Shown here: positions 26,040 to 34,510 of the stretch, piece by piece
How the letters are laid out: each line of letters starts with the position of its first letter
How positions within the stretch are numbered: position 1 is the stretch's first letter
Assembly (NCBI RefSeq): GCF_900129325.1
Contig: NZ_FQUP01000001.1
Coordinates: 744,001-808,000, forward strand
Direction: 5' to 3'
From: Kaistia soli DSM 19436
GTDB taxonomy: Bacteria; Pseudomonadota; Alphaproteobacteria; Rhizobiales; Kaistiaceae
DNA: 64,000 bases
The notes under the pieces: model-generated
What the model was told of the DNA's origin: nothing
The model's input: the letters and a program-made list of their open reading frames with translations, nothing else
The model's database searches: none
Program-made: the position numbers and the translations under genes

Positions 26040-27797
26040 TCAGTGTTCGAAATGAAGCCTGAGGATCGACGTTCCCGGCTCGGGTCCCGGTCGGCTCGAC
26101 AGGCGATCGGCGAGCCGGCGCAGCAGCGTCCCGGAGATGCTCGACATCGCCGCGTCGATCGCCGAATCGTCGTCGCCGTCGAGCAGACTTTCAAGATCAG
26201 CCACTGCGACGTCGCCAACCGGCATCGGCGCGCCGGTGTGGACGAGTTCGATATCGAGGTTGAGTTCGTCGAAACTGCCGCCGACCCCCGTGACGCGGCG
26301 GTCGCCGCCGGCATGGTCGATCGCCTCTGCCGCCTCGACGGCCGCCAGCGCCGCGCGCCGCACCACGTCACGTCGCGCAGCCCAGGCGCCGCCTGCCTCT
26401 TCGATGAAGTCGGTAATCTGGATCGGCACCGGGGGACCGTCGGCGGCGAGCTTGACGCTGATCTGACGGCGGATGCCGAGCCGGAAGATGAGATTGAGGA
26501 GGATCGCGATGACGCCGGTCACGATAAAGCCGGAGCCGACGAGATGGCGCAGCGCCGGGTGCGCCCGCTCCGCAAGACCCGGCATCAGCAACACGGTAAC
26601 ACCGCCGAGTAGCGACAGGCCGACGACGAAGATGCCGCGCGTATCGAGCTCGCGCGAGGCGATCAGATCAATACCGGCCGCCATCAGGAACGCTGCGGCA
26701 TAGAGTTCGATGGCGCCGATCACCGGCGTCGGGATCAGCGTCAGCGCCAGCGTCACCTGCGGCAGGAACGCGACGGCCAGAAGCAGCACCGCCGTTGCTA
26801 GACCGACGACACGGCTGGTCACGGCACTGGCGTGCGCAAGGCCGATATTGGCCGACGATGTCGCTGTCGGCATGGCACCGATCAGCCCGCCGACGAGGTC
26901 GGTGATACCCGCGGCCAGGACGCCGCGGCTCGCCTGCTTCATGTCCGGACGCCGCCAGTCCGCGTCGTCCATCTTGTCGAGCAGGATCAGGCTGCCGACC
27001 GTGTCGATCTGGGTCAAAATGGCGATGAAGGCAAGGCCGATGAGGACGCTGACCGGTATGTCGAACACCGGCGAGACCGGCATCGGCACCGAGACTGGCG
27101 GCGTGGAAAGCAGCATGGCGCCACCATCGAGCCGGCCCATGACGAAGGCCGCCAGGATGCCTCCGACAATGCCGATCAAGAGCGCCAGGAGCTTCAGCCG
27201 CCGGTTGCCCCATACCGAAAGGCCGACGATCAGCGACAGCGTGATCGACGACATGATCAGGCTGGGAATATCGATTTCGAAGTCGTGGCCGAGGCTCCAC
27301 GAGTGCTCGACCGCCTCGGCGACCAGCGACATGCCGCCAATGAGGACCACGAGGCCTGCGACGATCGGAGGAAACAGCCCACGAAGGCGCGGCAGAAGCG
27401 GCGCGATCGCCAGCGTCGCCAGCGCTGAGACGATGGTCATCGTCACCATGCCGCCCGGGCCCGTCTGGGCGATCACCGGCGCCGCAAGCGGGACCATGAA
27501 CACCGACGGCATATGGATCATCAGCGATCCCGAGCCGAAACGCCCGCCCCAGGACTGCAGCGCGGTGCCGATGGCCATTGCGATGATGGTGACGGCGAGA
27601 AGGTCGCGGGTCTGGTCGACCGTGAGGGCCGCCGTCCGCGCCAGTGCCAGCGTATAGGCAAGCAGCGCCAGCGCCATCACCGCATGCTGGAAGCCGAGCA
27701 TGACCGATGTGGCGAGCGGGGGGCGCTCGTCGGCAGAGAAAGAGAGCTCATGCGGGCGCCGACGCGGCCGCGACGGCGGCAATTTCAATGCAATCAT
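26040..27797 (-). CDS. NCS2 family nucleobase transporter with C-terminal ATPase-like domain
   Basis: This 585-residue inner-membrane protein carries an NCS2 (uracil/xanthine permease) domain of about a dozen hydrophobic segments at residues 30-445. Recognisable parts are SVMLGFQHAVMALALLAYT, the IDTVGSLILLDKM segment and GAMPTATSSANIGLAHASAVTSR. The last 140 residues are soluble and contain SFDELNLDIELVHTG and a terminal segment like those of degenerate GHKL/RsbW-type ATPase domains, without clear N, G1 or G2 boxes. The transporter probably imports a purine or pyrimidine by cation symport. The gene is divergent from a STAS anti-sigma-antagonist gene 191 bases away, which makes a regulatory role for the ATPase-like tail possible. 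The domain call for the tail is tentative. Confidence 0.8.
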   Translation of the reverse strand: MIALKLPPSRPRRRPHELSFSADERPPLATSVMLGFQHAVMALALLAYTLALARTAALTVDQTRDLLAVTIIAMAIGTALQSWGGRFGSGSLMIHMPSVFMVPLAAPVIAQTGPGGMVTMTIVSALATLAIAPLLPRLRGLFPPIVAGLVVLIGGMSLVAEAVEHSWSLGHDFEIDIPSLIMSSITLSLIVGLSVWGNRRLKLLALLIGIVGGILAAFVMGRLDGGAMLLSTPPVSVPMPVSPVFDIPVSVLIGLAFIAILTQIDTVGSLILLDKMDDADWRRPDMKQASRGVLAAGITDLVGGLIGAMPTATSSANIGLAHASAVTSRVVGLATAVLLLAVAFLPQVTLALTLIPTPVIGAIELYAAAFLMAAGIDLIASRELDTRGIFVVGLSLLGGVTVLLMPGLAERAHPALRHLVGSGFIVTGVIAILLNLIFRLGIRRQISVKLAADGPPVPIQITDFIEEAGGAWAARRDVVRRAALAAVEAAEAIDHAGGDRRVTGVGGSFDELNLDIELVHTGAPMPVGDVAVADLESLLDGDDDSAIDAAMSSISGTLLRRLADRLSSRPGPEPGTSILRLHFEH

Positions 27798-27988
27798 CGT
27801 TCGGCTTGTCCGCCTCTTGTGCGGCGGTCATTGCCGCGACAATCCGATCGATGCATGCTGATCCTCGCCTTGGCCCCGGCCCGCGTCAACATTGCCCGGT
27901 CGCCGGATGCCTGCAAAGTCCTTTTTGCCCCTGGCGCCGTCCCACCCGTGGATTGCGCAGATCCGGGCCCAAGAAAATTGGAGTTGTG

Positions 27989-28327
27989 ATGAACGTTACG
28001 TTCGAGAGCGTCGGCGCCGCCTCGGTCATCGACCTGCTCGGCCGCCTCGACAGCGCCAATGCGGCTGCGGTCGAAGCCGAGCTTCTTTCGCGCCTTTCGG
28101 AAGGCAGCGGTGGGGTCGTGATCGATTTCGCGCGGCTCGACTATATTTCAAGCGCCGGCCTCAGGATCGTCCTCGTCATCGCGAAGCGCATGAAGCAGGC
28201 CAGCCGCAAGCTCGTGCTCACCGGCTTCCAGCCCAACATCAAGGACGTCTTCGAAATCAGCGGCTTCCTCAATATCCTCGAGGTCGCGCCGAATCGCGCC
28301 GAAGCCGTGAAGCGGACCGAGGGCTGA
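27989..28327 (+). CDS. STAS domain protein (anti-sigma factor antagonist, RsbV/SpoIIAA-like)
   Basis: This 112-residue single-domain STAS protein is the type phosphorylated by RsbW-like kinases and dephosphorylated by SpoIIE-type phosphatases. The phosphorylation loop reads LDYISSAGLRIV, with Ser55 matching SpoIIAA Ser58. The start ATG 27989 follows GGAG; longer frames run into the promoter region. A SpoIIE phosphatase and an RsbW-like ATPase fused to a permease are encoded 0.5-3.6 kb away on the opposite strand, so all three parts of a partner switch are present. It is convergent with the GFA gene (3-base gap). No sigma factor gene lies in the window, so the output is unknown. Confidence 0.9.
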   Translation: MNVTFESVGAASVIDLLGRLDSANAAAVEAELLSRLSEGSGGVVIDFARLDYISSAGLRIVLVIAKRMKQASRKLVLTGFQPNIKDVFEISGFLNILEVAPNRAEAVKRTEG

Positions 28328-28330
28328 ACG

Positions 28331-28843
28331 TCAGGTTTCATCCCGGCCGGTGGGTGGCCAATCCGTCGTGTCATGGTCGGGGTGCTGCTGGTTGCTCGAC
28401 TTGATCCGCGGGAGATAGCCCATGGGATCGTGCGAATAGGTCGGCCGATCGCCCGGCAGCGCGACGAGCCCGGCGAACCAGTCGACGCGGCTTTCGATGC
28501 CATACTGGACGACCGGCGGGACGCGAGAGGGTTCGTCGAAGGACCCGGCCATTACGCCGATATCCGGGAATTCCGGATAGTCGAAGATCATCGGCGTGCC
28601 GCACGCGCTGCAGAAGCCGCGACGGGCGAGCGCCGAGCTTCGGAACCAGGAGATCGCGCCGCGCGTCACGCGAAAGTCCGACTTCTGTACCGGGCAGATC
28701 ACCGCGAACGGACCGCCGACCGCCTTCTGGCACATGCGGCAATGGCAGACATGTACATTGCTCGGCGGTGTGTCGCAGGCGAAGCGCACCGCGCCGCACT
28801 GGCACCCTCCGGTGAGGCGGCCCTTGCCAAGCTGATCGGCCAT
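28331..28843 (-). CDS. GFA family protein (CENP-V/GFA domain, zinc-binding)
   Basis: This 170-residue protein has the GFA zinc-binding fold. Cys motifs are visible at GGCQCGAVRF, CHCRMCQKA and GFCSACGTPM. The family is named for glutathione-dependent formaldehyde-activating enzyme, but most members have no proven activity. It is the last gene of the - strand partner-switching operon, 20 bases after the phosphatase gene. Either it takes part in that pathway or it is a passenger; sequence cannot decide. Confidence 0.85.
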   Translation of the reverse strand: MADQLGKGRLTGGCQCGAVRFACDTPPSNVHVCHCRMCQKAVGGPFAVICPVQKSDFRVTRGAISWFRSSALARRGFCSACGTPMIFDYPEFPDIGVMAGSFDEPSRVPPVVQYGIESRVDWFAGLVALPGDRPTYSHDPMGYLPRIKSSNQQHPDHDTTDWPPTGRDET

Positions 28844-28863
28844 GTCGGATCTCCTTGGCTTGA

Positions 28864-30786
28864 CTACGAGACGATCGCGTCGCCGGGCGGCCCGAGATAG
28901 CGCACGACGAGACAGGTAATGTCATCGGATTGCGGGGCGCCAGCGACGAAGGCTGCGACGGCGCCTGTAACGGCCGACAGCACCGCATCGACGGGCCGCA
29001 CGGCCGAATCACGCAGCGTGGCCTCGATGCGCGCTTCGCCGAATTCGCGCCCTGCGCCGTCCATCGCCTCCGAGATACCGTCGGTGTAGAGAAAAAGCGT
29101 ATCGCCTACGGCAAGATGAGCGATCTTGTCGCCATAGGGCATGGCGGGCATCACGCCGAGCGCCATGCCGCCGGTACCCGGCAGCTCGGCGACGCTGCCA
29201 TCGCCGCGACGGATGATCAGCGGCGGATTGTGGCCGCCATTGGCGTAGGCAAGTTCGCCCGTCTCGATGTCGAGGATGGCGTAGAAGGCCGTGACGAACA
29301 TTTCCATCGGGTTGCGGGCGCAGAGCACTTCATTGGCGCGCACGAGGCAATCGCCCGGCGTGCCGCCATCGAGGGCGCTCGCCTGCAGAACCGTGCGCGA
29401 GATCGCCATGAAGAAGGCCGCCGGCACCCCCTTGCCGGAAACGTCAGCGATGACGAGACCAAGACGGCGCTCGTCGAGCGGAAAGAAGTCATAGAAGTCG
29501 CCGCCCATCTCGCGGGCGGGCACCATCGAAGCCTTGCCGGCATAGGCCGGATTGACCGGCAGTGATTCGGGCAGCATCGCCGCCTGGAGCGATTTGGCAG
29601 CCTGTAGTTCTGCCTCGACGCGGCGCGCCGACTCCTCGAGCAGCGCATTCTTCTGCTCCAGTTCCAGCGTCCGCGCCCTCACCTCCGCTTCCAGATCCTC
29701 CTCGCGCCGTTGCACCTTCACGGCCATGTCCTGAAAGACGCGGGCCAGCGTGCCGATCTCGTCGCGTCGACCGGTCAGAGGGTCAAGACTTTCGGGGTGG
29801 AAACTGCGCCCCTCGATCTCGCGCGCTGCCGTCGTCATCGCGAGCACCGGGCGGGCGATGCGCCGCGCCGACACCGACGCGATGGTGGCGCCGGCTGCAA
29901 AGACGAGCGCGGCCGAACCGACGCCGTAGACGAGAAGGTTGGAAAGCAGCTGATTGAGCTGCTGGTTCGACATCTGGATCATCACCGCGCCGATGACGAT
30001 GCCCGCCTGATCGCGGATCGGTGCCGATACCCAGAGATGGCGCTCCCTGATCTCGGAAGTCGCCTCGCCGGTCGAGATGGTCTCGGTGGGCAAGCCGACC
30101 AAATCCTTCGGGGTCTTCTCGGCGCCAACCTGTGCCAGCGACTTCTGCTGGTCGTCGAGCACTTCGATCGAAATGATATCGTTGCGGTTTAGCATCGCCT
30201 CCATGAGGACCGGGACTGAATTCGCAGCCCTCACCGCATCGAGCGCGCGGACGGACTGACCGACGATCAGGGCCCGCCCTGGTCCGGCCCGAACGCCGAC
30301 ATAGCGGACGCCGTCGACGGCGGGGCCGAAGTCGACGCTGTATCGGCGCCCCGAGACGAGACCGCGCAGCGCATCGCGCGACAGCGTTTCTGGAAGGGTC
30401 TGGCCGTTGATCACCGAGCCATAATCGCCGACGGAACTGGCGAGAATGCGCAGATCGCTGTCGATCAGCCAGATTGAATCGAGATTGCCGCGCGCCACGA
30501 TCTCGGCGAAGCGGTCGCTGACACCAGGCGTCGCGACCTGCTCGACATGGTTTGCCGTCAGCGCCAGCGTCGTCAAGACATCGGTGACGACCTCCTGTGC
30601 CTCCTCCAGCGACACCTCGGAAAGACGCGCGCTCTCGGCGATGATACGCGCGACGACCTGCGCCTGGCCTTCGGCCTGCGCGATCAGCGCATTGCGGCCG
30701 AGCATGCCGAACACGAGTGAAACGACCAGGATGGCGAAGGCGATACAGCTCGCGACGAGAATGATGAGACGACGGGTCAGCGTCAC
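28864..30786 (-). CDS. Membrane SpoIIE/RsbU-type PP2C phosphatase with periplasmic sensor and HAMP
   Basis: This 640-residue sensor phosphatase has a membrane segment at 7-29, a large periplasmic sensor domain (about 30-282), a second membrane segment (283-305), HAMP (306-360), a coiled-coil linker (355-400) and a SpoIIE-type PP2C domain (425-630). Metal-binding Asp residues are intact: Asp430 and Asp433 (GGDFYD), Asp448 (ADVSGKG), Asp569 (YTDGIS) and Asp621/622 (SDDIT). It should therefore be an active Ser phosphatase for a STAS protein. Its ATG overlaps the stop of the permease-RsbW fusion by 4 bases. The context suggests it dephosphorylates the STAS protein encoded at 27989 when its periplasmic domain senses a signal. 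Confidence 0.9.
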   Translation of the reverse strand: MTLTRRLIILVASCIAFAILVVSLVFGMLGRNALIAQAEGQAQVVARIIAESARLSEVSLEEAQEVVTDVLTTLALTANHVEQVATPGVSDRFAEIVARGNLDSIWLIDSDLRILASSVGDYGSVINGQTLPETLSRDALRGLVSGRRYSVDFGPAVDGVRYVGVRAGPGRALIVGQSVRALDAVRAANSVPVLMEAMLNRNDIISIEVLDDQQKSLAQVGAEKTPKDLVGLPTETISTGEATSEIRERHLWVSAPIRDQAGIVIGAVMIQMSNQQLNQLLSNLLVYGVGSAALVFAAGATIASVSARRIARPVLAMTTAAREIEGRSFHPESLDPLTGRRDEIGTLARVFQDMAVKVQRREEDLEAEVRARTLELEQKNALLEESARRVEAELQAAKSLQAAMLPESLPVNPAYAGKASMVPAREMGGDFYDFFPLDERRLGLVIADVSGKGVPAAFFMAISRTVLQASALDGGTPGDCLVRANEVLCARNPMEMFVTAFYAILDIETGELAYANGGHNPPLIIRRGDGSVAELPGTGGMALGVMPAMPYGDKIAHLAVGDTLFLYTDGISEAMDGAGREFGEARIEATLRDSAVRPVDAVLSAVTGAVAAFVAGAPQSDDITCLVVRYLGPPGDAIVS

Positions 30787-31937
30787 GGCACGATTCCGCC
30801 GCCGGCTGCGCCGCTGCGCATCATGACGAGCCGCAGCAGGTTGCGATCGCCCTGGCGGCGGTAGTAAGCGCGGTCGATCATATTGCTGATAAGATGAACG
30901 CCGAGGCCCCCGATGGGGCGGGTCTCGAGCGGGGCATCGAGATCGGGTTCCGGCGCGTCACGGAACGGATCGAAGGCGTCGCCGCCATAGCCAAGCTCGA
31001 CCGTTACGTCGTCGGGTCGCCGATAGATCACGACCGCAAGGCGTCCGCCTTCGGCCCCGCCATATTTGACGACATTGGTCACCAGTTCCTCGACGGCAAG
31101 CGACAGGCGGAACACGGCGGCCGAATCGAGCACGCCTTCGCCCGCCTCCTCGACCCCCGACTGGATCGTCGCGATCGAATCGTTCGAGACTGGCAGGTCG
31201 AAGGTGAGATCAAGCACGGATTGGCCGCTCACGAATACGTCTCCCTCAGGCAGGGCCTGCAAGCTCTCCTCGGCAAGCGCGCTCCGCTCGCCAATGTCGA
31301 CCCGCGCTCCGGTTGCGGTGCCGGCTCTTTGTCCGAGCCGCAGCTTGGCATAGGCCATGAGCCGGGCCAACGGCCAGCACAGCACCAGAAACCACAGCAT
31401 CGTATAAAGATAGATCCAGAGGATCGCGCGGGGATCGCCAACAGCGGCGATAACGGTGTTGGCGCGCTGAACGATCTCCGGCACGCCGATCACCGAGGCG
31501 GTGGACGAGGCCATGACGATGATCAGTAGATAGGTCGTCCAGGCGGGAATGAAGTACAGCGCCTCGACCTTCTCGCCGCGTTCCAGATGGCGAAGCGCCG
31601 CGAGCGCATTGTCGGAGACGAAGCCCGTCACCGCCACGGCAAGGGCGAGCGAAGCCTTGAGCCAATCCGGTAGCGGCAGCGAAAAGGCGCCAAGCGGAAT
31701 TTCCGGGGGCACGACATAGGCGAGGTAGTAGATCAGCACGAAGGTCGGCGGCACGCGCGCTGCTGCGGTCAAAAAGCCGGCAACCCGCGAGCCGCGCTGG
31801 CGCCCGCGCGCCAGCAGAAAGCCGAGTGGCGTCCCGATCGCCATGGTCAAGAGGGATATGCCGATATTGATCAGGAAGCCGACGCCGAGATAGGGCGTCC
31901 AGGCCAGCAGCATCGGCAGGATGTCGCGGGCGCTCAT
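30783..31937 (-). CDS. ABC permease domain fused to RsbW-like GHKL ATPase/kinase domain
   Basis: This 384-residue fusion has an amino-acid-type ABC permease domain at about residues 1-200, with membrane segments from GVGFLINIGISLLTMAIGTPLGFLLA onward and the ASSTASVIGVPEIV motif. A RsbW-like HATPase domain occupies about 235-375. The N-box is intact (EELVTNVVKYGG, Asn288) and so is the G2 glycine loop (GGLGVHLI, residues 343-350). In the G1 box the usual Asp of DxG aligns with Tyr317 (GYGGDAFDP), so ATP binding may be altered. The permease EAA loop (VEALYFIPAWTTY) lacks the conserved Gly. It overlaps its neighbours by 4 bases on both sides. It may couple ligand binding outside the cell to phosphorylation of a STAS protein inside. 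Confidence 0.85.
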   Translation of the reverse strand: MSARDILPMLLAWTPYLGVGFLINIGISLLTMAIGTPLGFLLARGRQRGSRVAGFLTAAARVPPTFVLIYYLAYVVPPEIPLGAFSLPLPDWLKASLALAVAVTGFVSDNALAALRHLERGEKVEALYFIPAWTTYLLIIVMASSTASVIGVPEIVQRANTVIAAVGDPRAILWIYLYTMLWFLVLCWPLARLMAYAKLRLGQRAGTATGARVDIGERSALAEESLQALPEGDVFVSGQSVLDLTFDLPVSNDSIATIQSGVEEAGEGVLDSAAVFRLSLAVEELVTNVVKYGGAEGGRLAVVIYRRPDDVTVELGYGGDAFDPFRDAPEPDLDAPLETRPIGGLGVHLISNMIDRAYYRRQGDRNLLRLVMMRSGAAGGGIVP

Positions 31938-33523
31938 TTTGCAAGCACCCGCCGCTCGAACAACGTGAAGAAATGCGCAACGGCGAGCACGATGACCACA
32001 TAGACGACGAGCAGAATGTTCATCATCACCGGACCGTTGCCATAATCAGCGGCGATCGCCGTGCTGGCATGGACTAATTCCGGCACAGCGATGGCGCTTG
32101 CCATGGCGGTCGCTTTCACGACATTGATCGAACTGCCCATGATCGCGGGATGCGCCAAGCGCAGCGCCCGCTTCAGCCTGTGTTGCGGCGCGGTGCCAAT
32201 GGTCGCTGCTGCCTCCGCGAGCGCCGCGGCATTGGCGGCCCCGGCATAGAAGGACAGCACGGCGACGGCGCACCAGAAGGCCGAGAGCGTCAGCCCGTGG
32301 ACCGCGACAAGCCCGCCGATGCCGAAAAAGACCAGATAGAGCTGCAGCAGCGGCGGCGTCATGCGCATCAGCGTCAGCAGCAGATGAATGAGCGGCGTCA
32401 GCAGCGGAACGCGCCGGCGCAGCACAAACGCACCGCCAAGGCCGATGCCGATGCTGCCGACAAGCACCGCGACCGCCAGTGCGAGGGTTACCTGCAACCC
32501 CTCGATCAGGCCGGCGCGGTGATAGCGATCATAGAACGGCGTCACGTCGATGCCGAAACGATCGCGCAGCATCAGCGTGAAGCCGGCAAGGCCGACCACT
32601 TCCTGGGCCTCGATCAGATCGAGCTCGCGGCAAGCCAGCGTCCAGCTGCCGTCCTCCTGGCGTCGGCAGGTGAACCGCCCGTCGGGATCGCGCGCTGTCC
32701 AGAGTTTGCCTGCATCGCGGAGATAGACAGACGGCGGCAGCTTCCACTTGGCCTCGAGAGCCGCAAGGCTTCCATCCCGCAGCCATGACGCAATCGTCTC
32801 GTCCATCTCGGTTGCGAGGCGGCCGTCGCTCGCGACGGCTACCGCCCAAGGTGATACGAAATCGGGAGGCAACAGTCGAAAGCCCGGCCAATCTCCGCTG
32901 GCAATCTGCCGTTGCAGCGCCGCCTCGTCATAGAGCCAGCCATCGCAAGCGCCATCACGGAGCGCGAGTTCGGCATCGCGAATGCTGCCAAAGGCTTCGA
33001 TGCGAGCATTCAGCCGCGTCGCGATCAGGCGATTCCACAGCGCGCCCTGCACGGCGCAGAGGTCGCGATTGCGAAGATCGGTCCAGGTCCGGATAGGGCT
33101 CTGCTCGGGCAGCAGCACGCTGGCGCCGCCGCCATAATAGCCTGGCTCGATCATGCGCACGAGGCGGCGGCGATCGACGGTATCGCCGAGGGTCGCGACG
33201 ACCGCATCGATTTCGCCGGCGACGAGCTTTTGAAGACGGTTGGCGCTGGTCACCGGAACGAGAACGAGCTTGACGCCAAGCGATTCTGCCAGCCCCTCGG
33301 CAACGTCGACGTCATAGCCGACGGTCTCACCAGCGGCGTTGCGAAAGCCGAACGGCTCGTAGTCCGTCTTGACGCCGACGATGAGGCTGCCGCGCGCCTT
33401 GATCTCGTCGAGCCGGTCGGCATGCGCCGCCAGGGTGAAGCCGGCGAGCAGCATCACGGCAAGGAAGAGCCTGAAAAGGAACACCGGCGGCTTCGCTTCC
33501 CGCACGACAGCACGCTCCGCCAT
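31934..33523 (-). CDS. Amino-acid-type solute-binding domain fused to ABC permease domain
   Basis: This 529-residue fusion has a signal or anchor segment at about 13-33, then a polar-amino-acid-binding (SBP_bac_3) domain from about 36 to 280 (GSLIVGVKTDYEPFGF, LVAGEIDAVVATLGDT, CAVQGALW). A linker with two Cys pairs follows, then an ABC permease domain from about 345 to the end (GLIEGLQVTLALAVAVLVGSIG, EAA-type loop EAAATIGTAPQHRLKRAL). GGAAGG before ATG 33523 sets the start. Its stop overlaps the permease-RsbW fusion by 4 bases. No ABC ATPase gene accompanies the pair. Binding-protein/permease fusions exist in true importers, but here the partner carries a kinase-like domain, which suggests sensing rather than transport. 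Confidence 0.85.
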   Translation of the reverse strand: MAERAVVREAKPPVFLFRLFLAVMLLAGFTLAAHADRLDEIKARGSLIVGVKTDYEPFGFRNAAGETVGYDVDVAEGLAESLGVKLVLVPVTSANRLQKLVAGEIDAVVATLGDTVDRRRLVRMIEPGYYGGGASVLLPEQSPIRTWTDLRNRDLCAVQGALWNRLIATRLNARIEAFGSIRDAELALRDGACDGWLYDEAALQRQIASGDWPGFRLLPPDFVSPWAVAVASDGRLATEMDETIASWLRDGSLAALEAKWKLPPSVYLRDAGKLWTARDPDGRFTCRRQEDGSWTLACRELDLIEAQEVVGLAGFTLMLRDRFGIDVTPFYDRYHRAGLIEGLQVTLALAVAVLVGSIGIGLGGAFVLRRRVPLLTPLIHLLLTLMRMTPPLLQLYLVFFGIGGLVAVHGLTLSAFWCAVAVLSFYAGAANAAALAEAAATIGTAPQHRLKRALRLAHPAIMGSSINVVKATAMASAIAVPELVHASTAIAADYGNGPVMMNILLVVYVVIVLAVAHFFTLFERRVLAK

Positions 33524-33625
33524 TGACCTTCCGCCCTTCCCCACGCACCGTCTGATTGTCGGCAGCGACGATAAACGCTATCCCGTCACCAAAGCCTTCT
33601 CCAGAGCGACAGGGAGCATTGCGGC

Positions 33626-34507
33626 GTGTCATCGAAGCAATCGACGATCGCGTGGGCCCTTGCGCTGATGATGAGCCTTGGCGGCCTCGCCCCGGCAAGC
33701 GGCGGAACGCTCGATCGCATCGCAGAAACCGGCGTCATCCGGGCCGGAACCCGAACCGATGCCATTCCATTCGCCTTCGACGATGGCGGCGGCAAGCCGG
33801 TCGGCTTCTCTGTCGACCTTATCGAAGAAATCCGCGCCGCAGCAGAGAAGACGCTCGGCAAGCCGATCAAGGTCGATCTTCAGGTGGTGACGCCGGCCAA
33901 CCGCGTTCAACTGGTCGCCGACGGCAAGCTCGATCTCGTCTGCGAGATCACGACGCCGACCTGGGCGCGCGAAAAGCAGGTCGACTTCTCGATCCCGATC
34001 TTCCGCGACGGCACCCGCATCCTGACCTTTCGCGACACGCTGCGCACGGTCCCCAACCCGAAGGACATGCTGGTCGGCGTCGCGGAGGGAACGACGACGG
34101 CAACGATCCTCGAGGACGCGCTGCCGGGCGTCCGCATCAAGAATTTCCCGTCGATGGACGCCGCTTTCATCGCGCTCGGCAAGGGCGAGGTCCAGGGCGT
34201 CGCCAATATCGGCGTCGTGCTGCTTGGTCTATCCCGCAAGTTTGAGCCCAACCGCAGCGTCGTCCTGCTGCCGCGCTCGGCGCCCTATGGCAACGAGACG
34301 ATGTCGTGCATCCTTCCGCAGGACGACAGCGCCTGGCGTGACTTCGTCAATCACACCATCATCAATCTCGAAGATGGCCTCTCCGACTATCGCGGCCGCT
34401 ATATGGATATCCATGACAAGTGGTTCGGCCGCGACGGCGTGATGGTCTATCCGCTCGATCGTTCGACGCGCGATTATCTGCTGCAGTCCGACATCTGGGC
34501 GCGCTGA
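33626..34507 (+). CDS. Amino acid ABC transporter substrate-binding protein (SBP_bac_3)
   Basis: This 293-residue periplasmic binding protein has a signal peptide (AWALALMMSLGGLAPASG) and a polar-amino-acid-binding fold (TGVIRAGTRTDAIPFAF, LVADGKLDLVCEITTPTW). The arginine-type motif that contacts the ligand carboxylate corresponds to the CEITTPTWAREKQ region. Translation starts at GTG 33626 after AGGGAG. It is divergent from the sensor-like fusion operon across 102 bases and is followed 3 bases later by a kinase-like gene. It is probably the free ligand-binding protein for the membrane fusion proteins, or for an importer encoded elsewhere. Confidence 0.85.
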   Translation: MSSKQSTIAWALALMMSLGGLAPASGGTLDRIAETGVIRAGTRTDAIPFAFDDGGGKPVGFSVDLIEEIRAAAEKTLGKPIKVDLQVVTPANRVQLVADGKLDLVCEITTPTWAREKQVDFSIPIFRDGTRILTFRDTLRTVPNPKDMLVGVAEGTTTATILEDALPGVRIKNFPSMDAAFIALGKGEVQGVANIGVVLLGLSRKFEPNRSVVLLPRSAPYGNETMSCILPQDDSAWRDFVNHTIINLEDGLSDYRGRYMDIHDKWFGRDGVMVYPLDRSTRDYLLQSDIWAR

Positions 34508-34510
34508 GGC

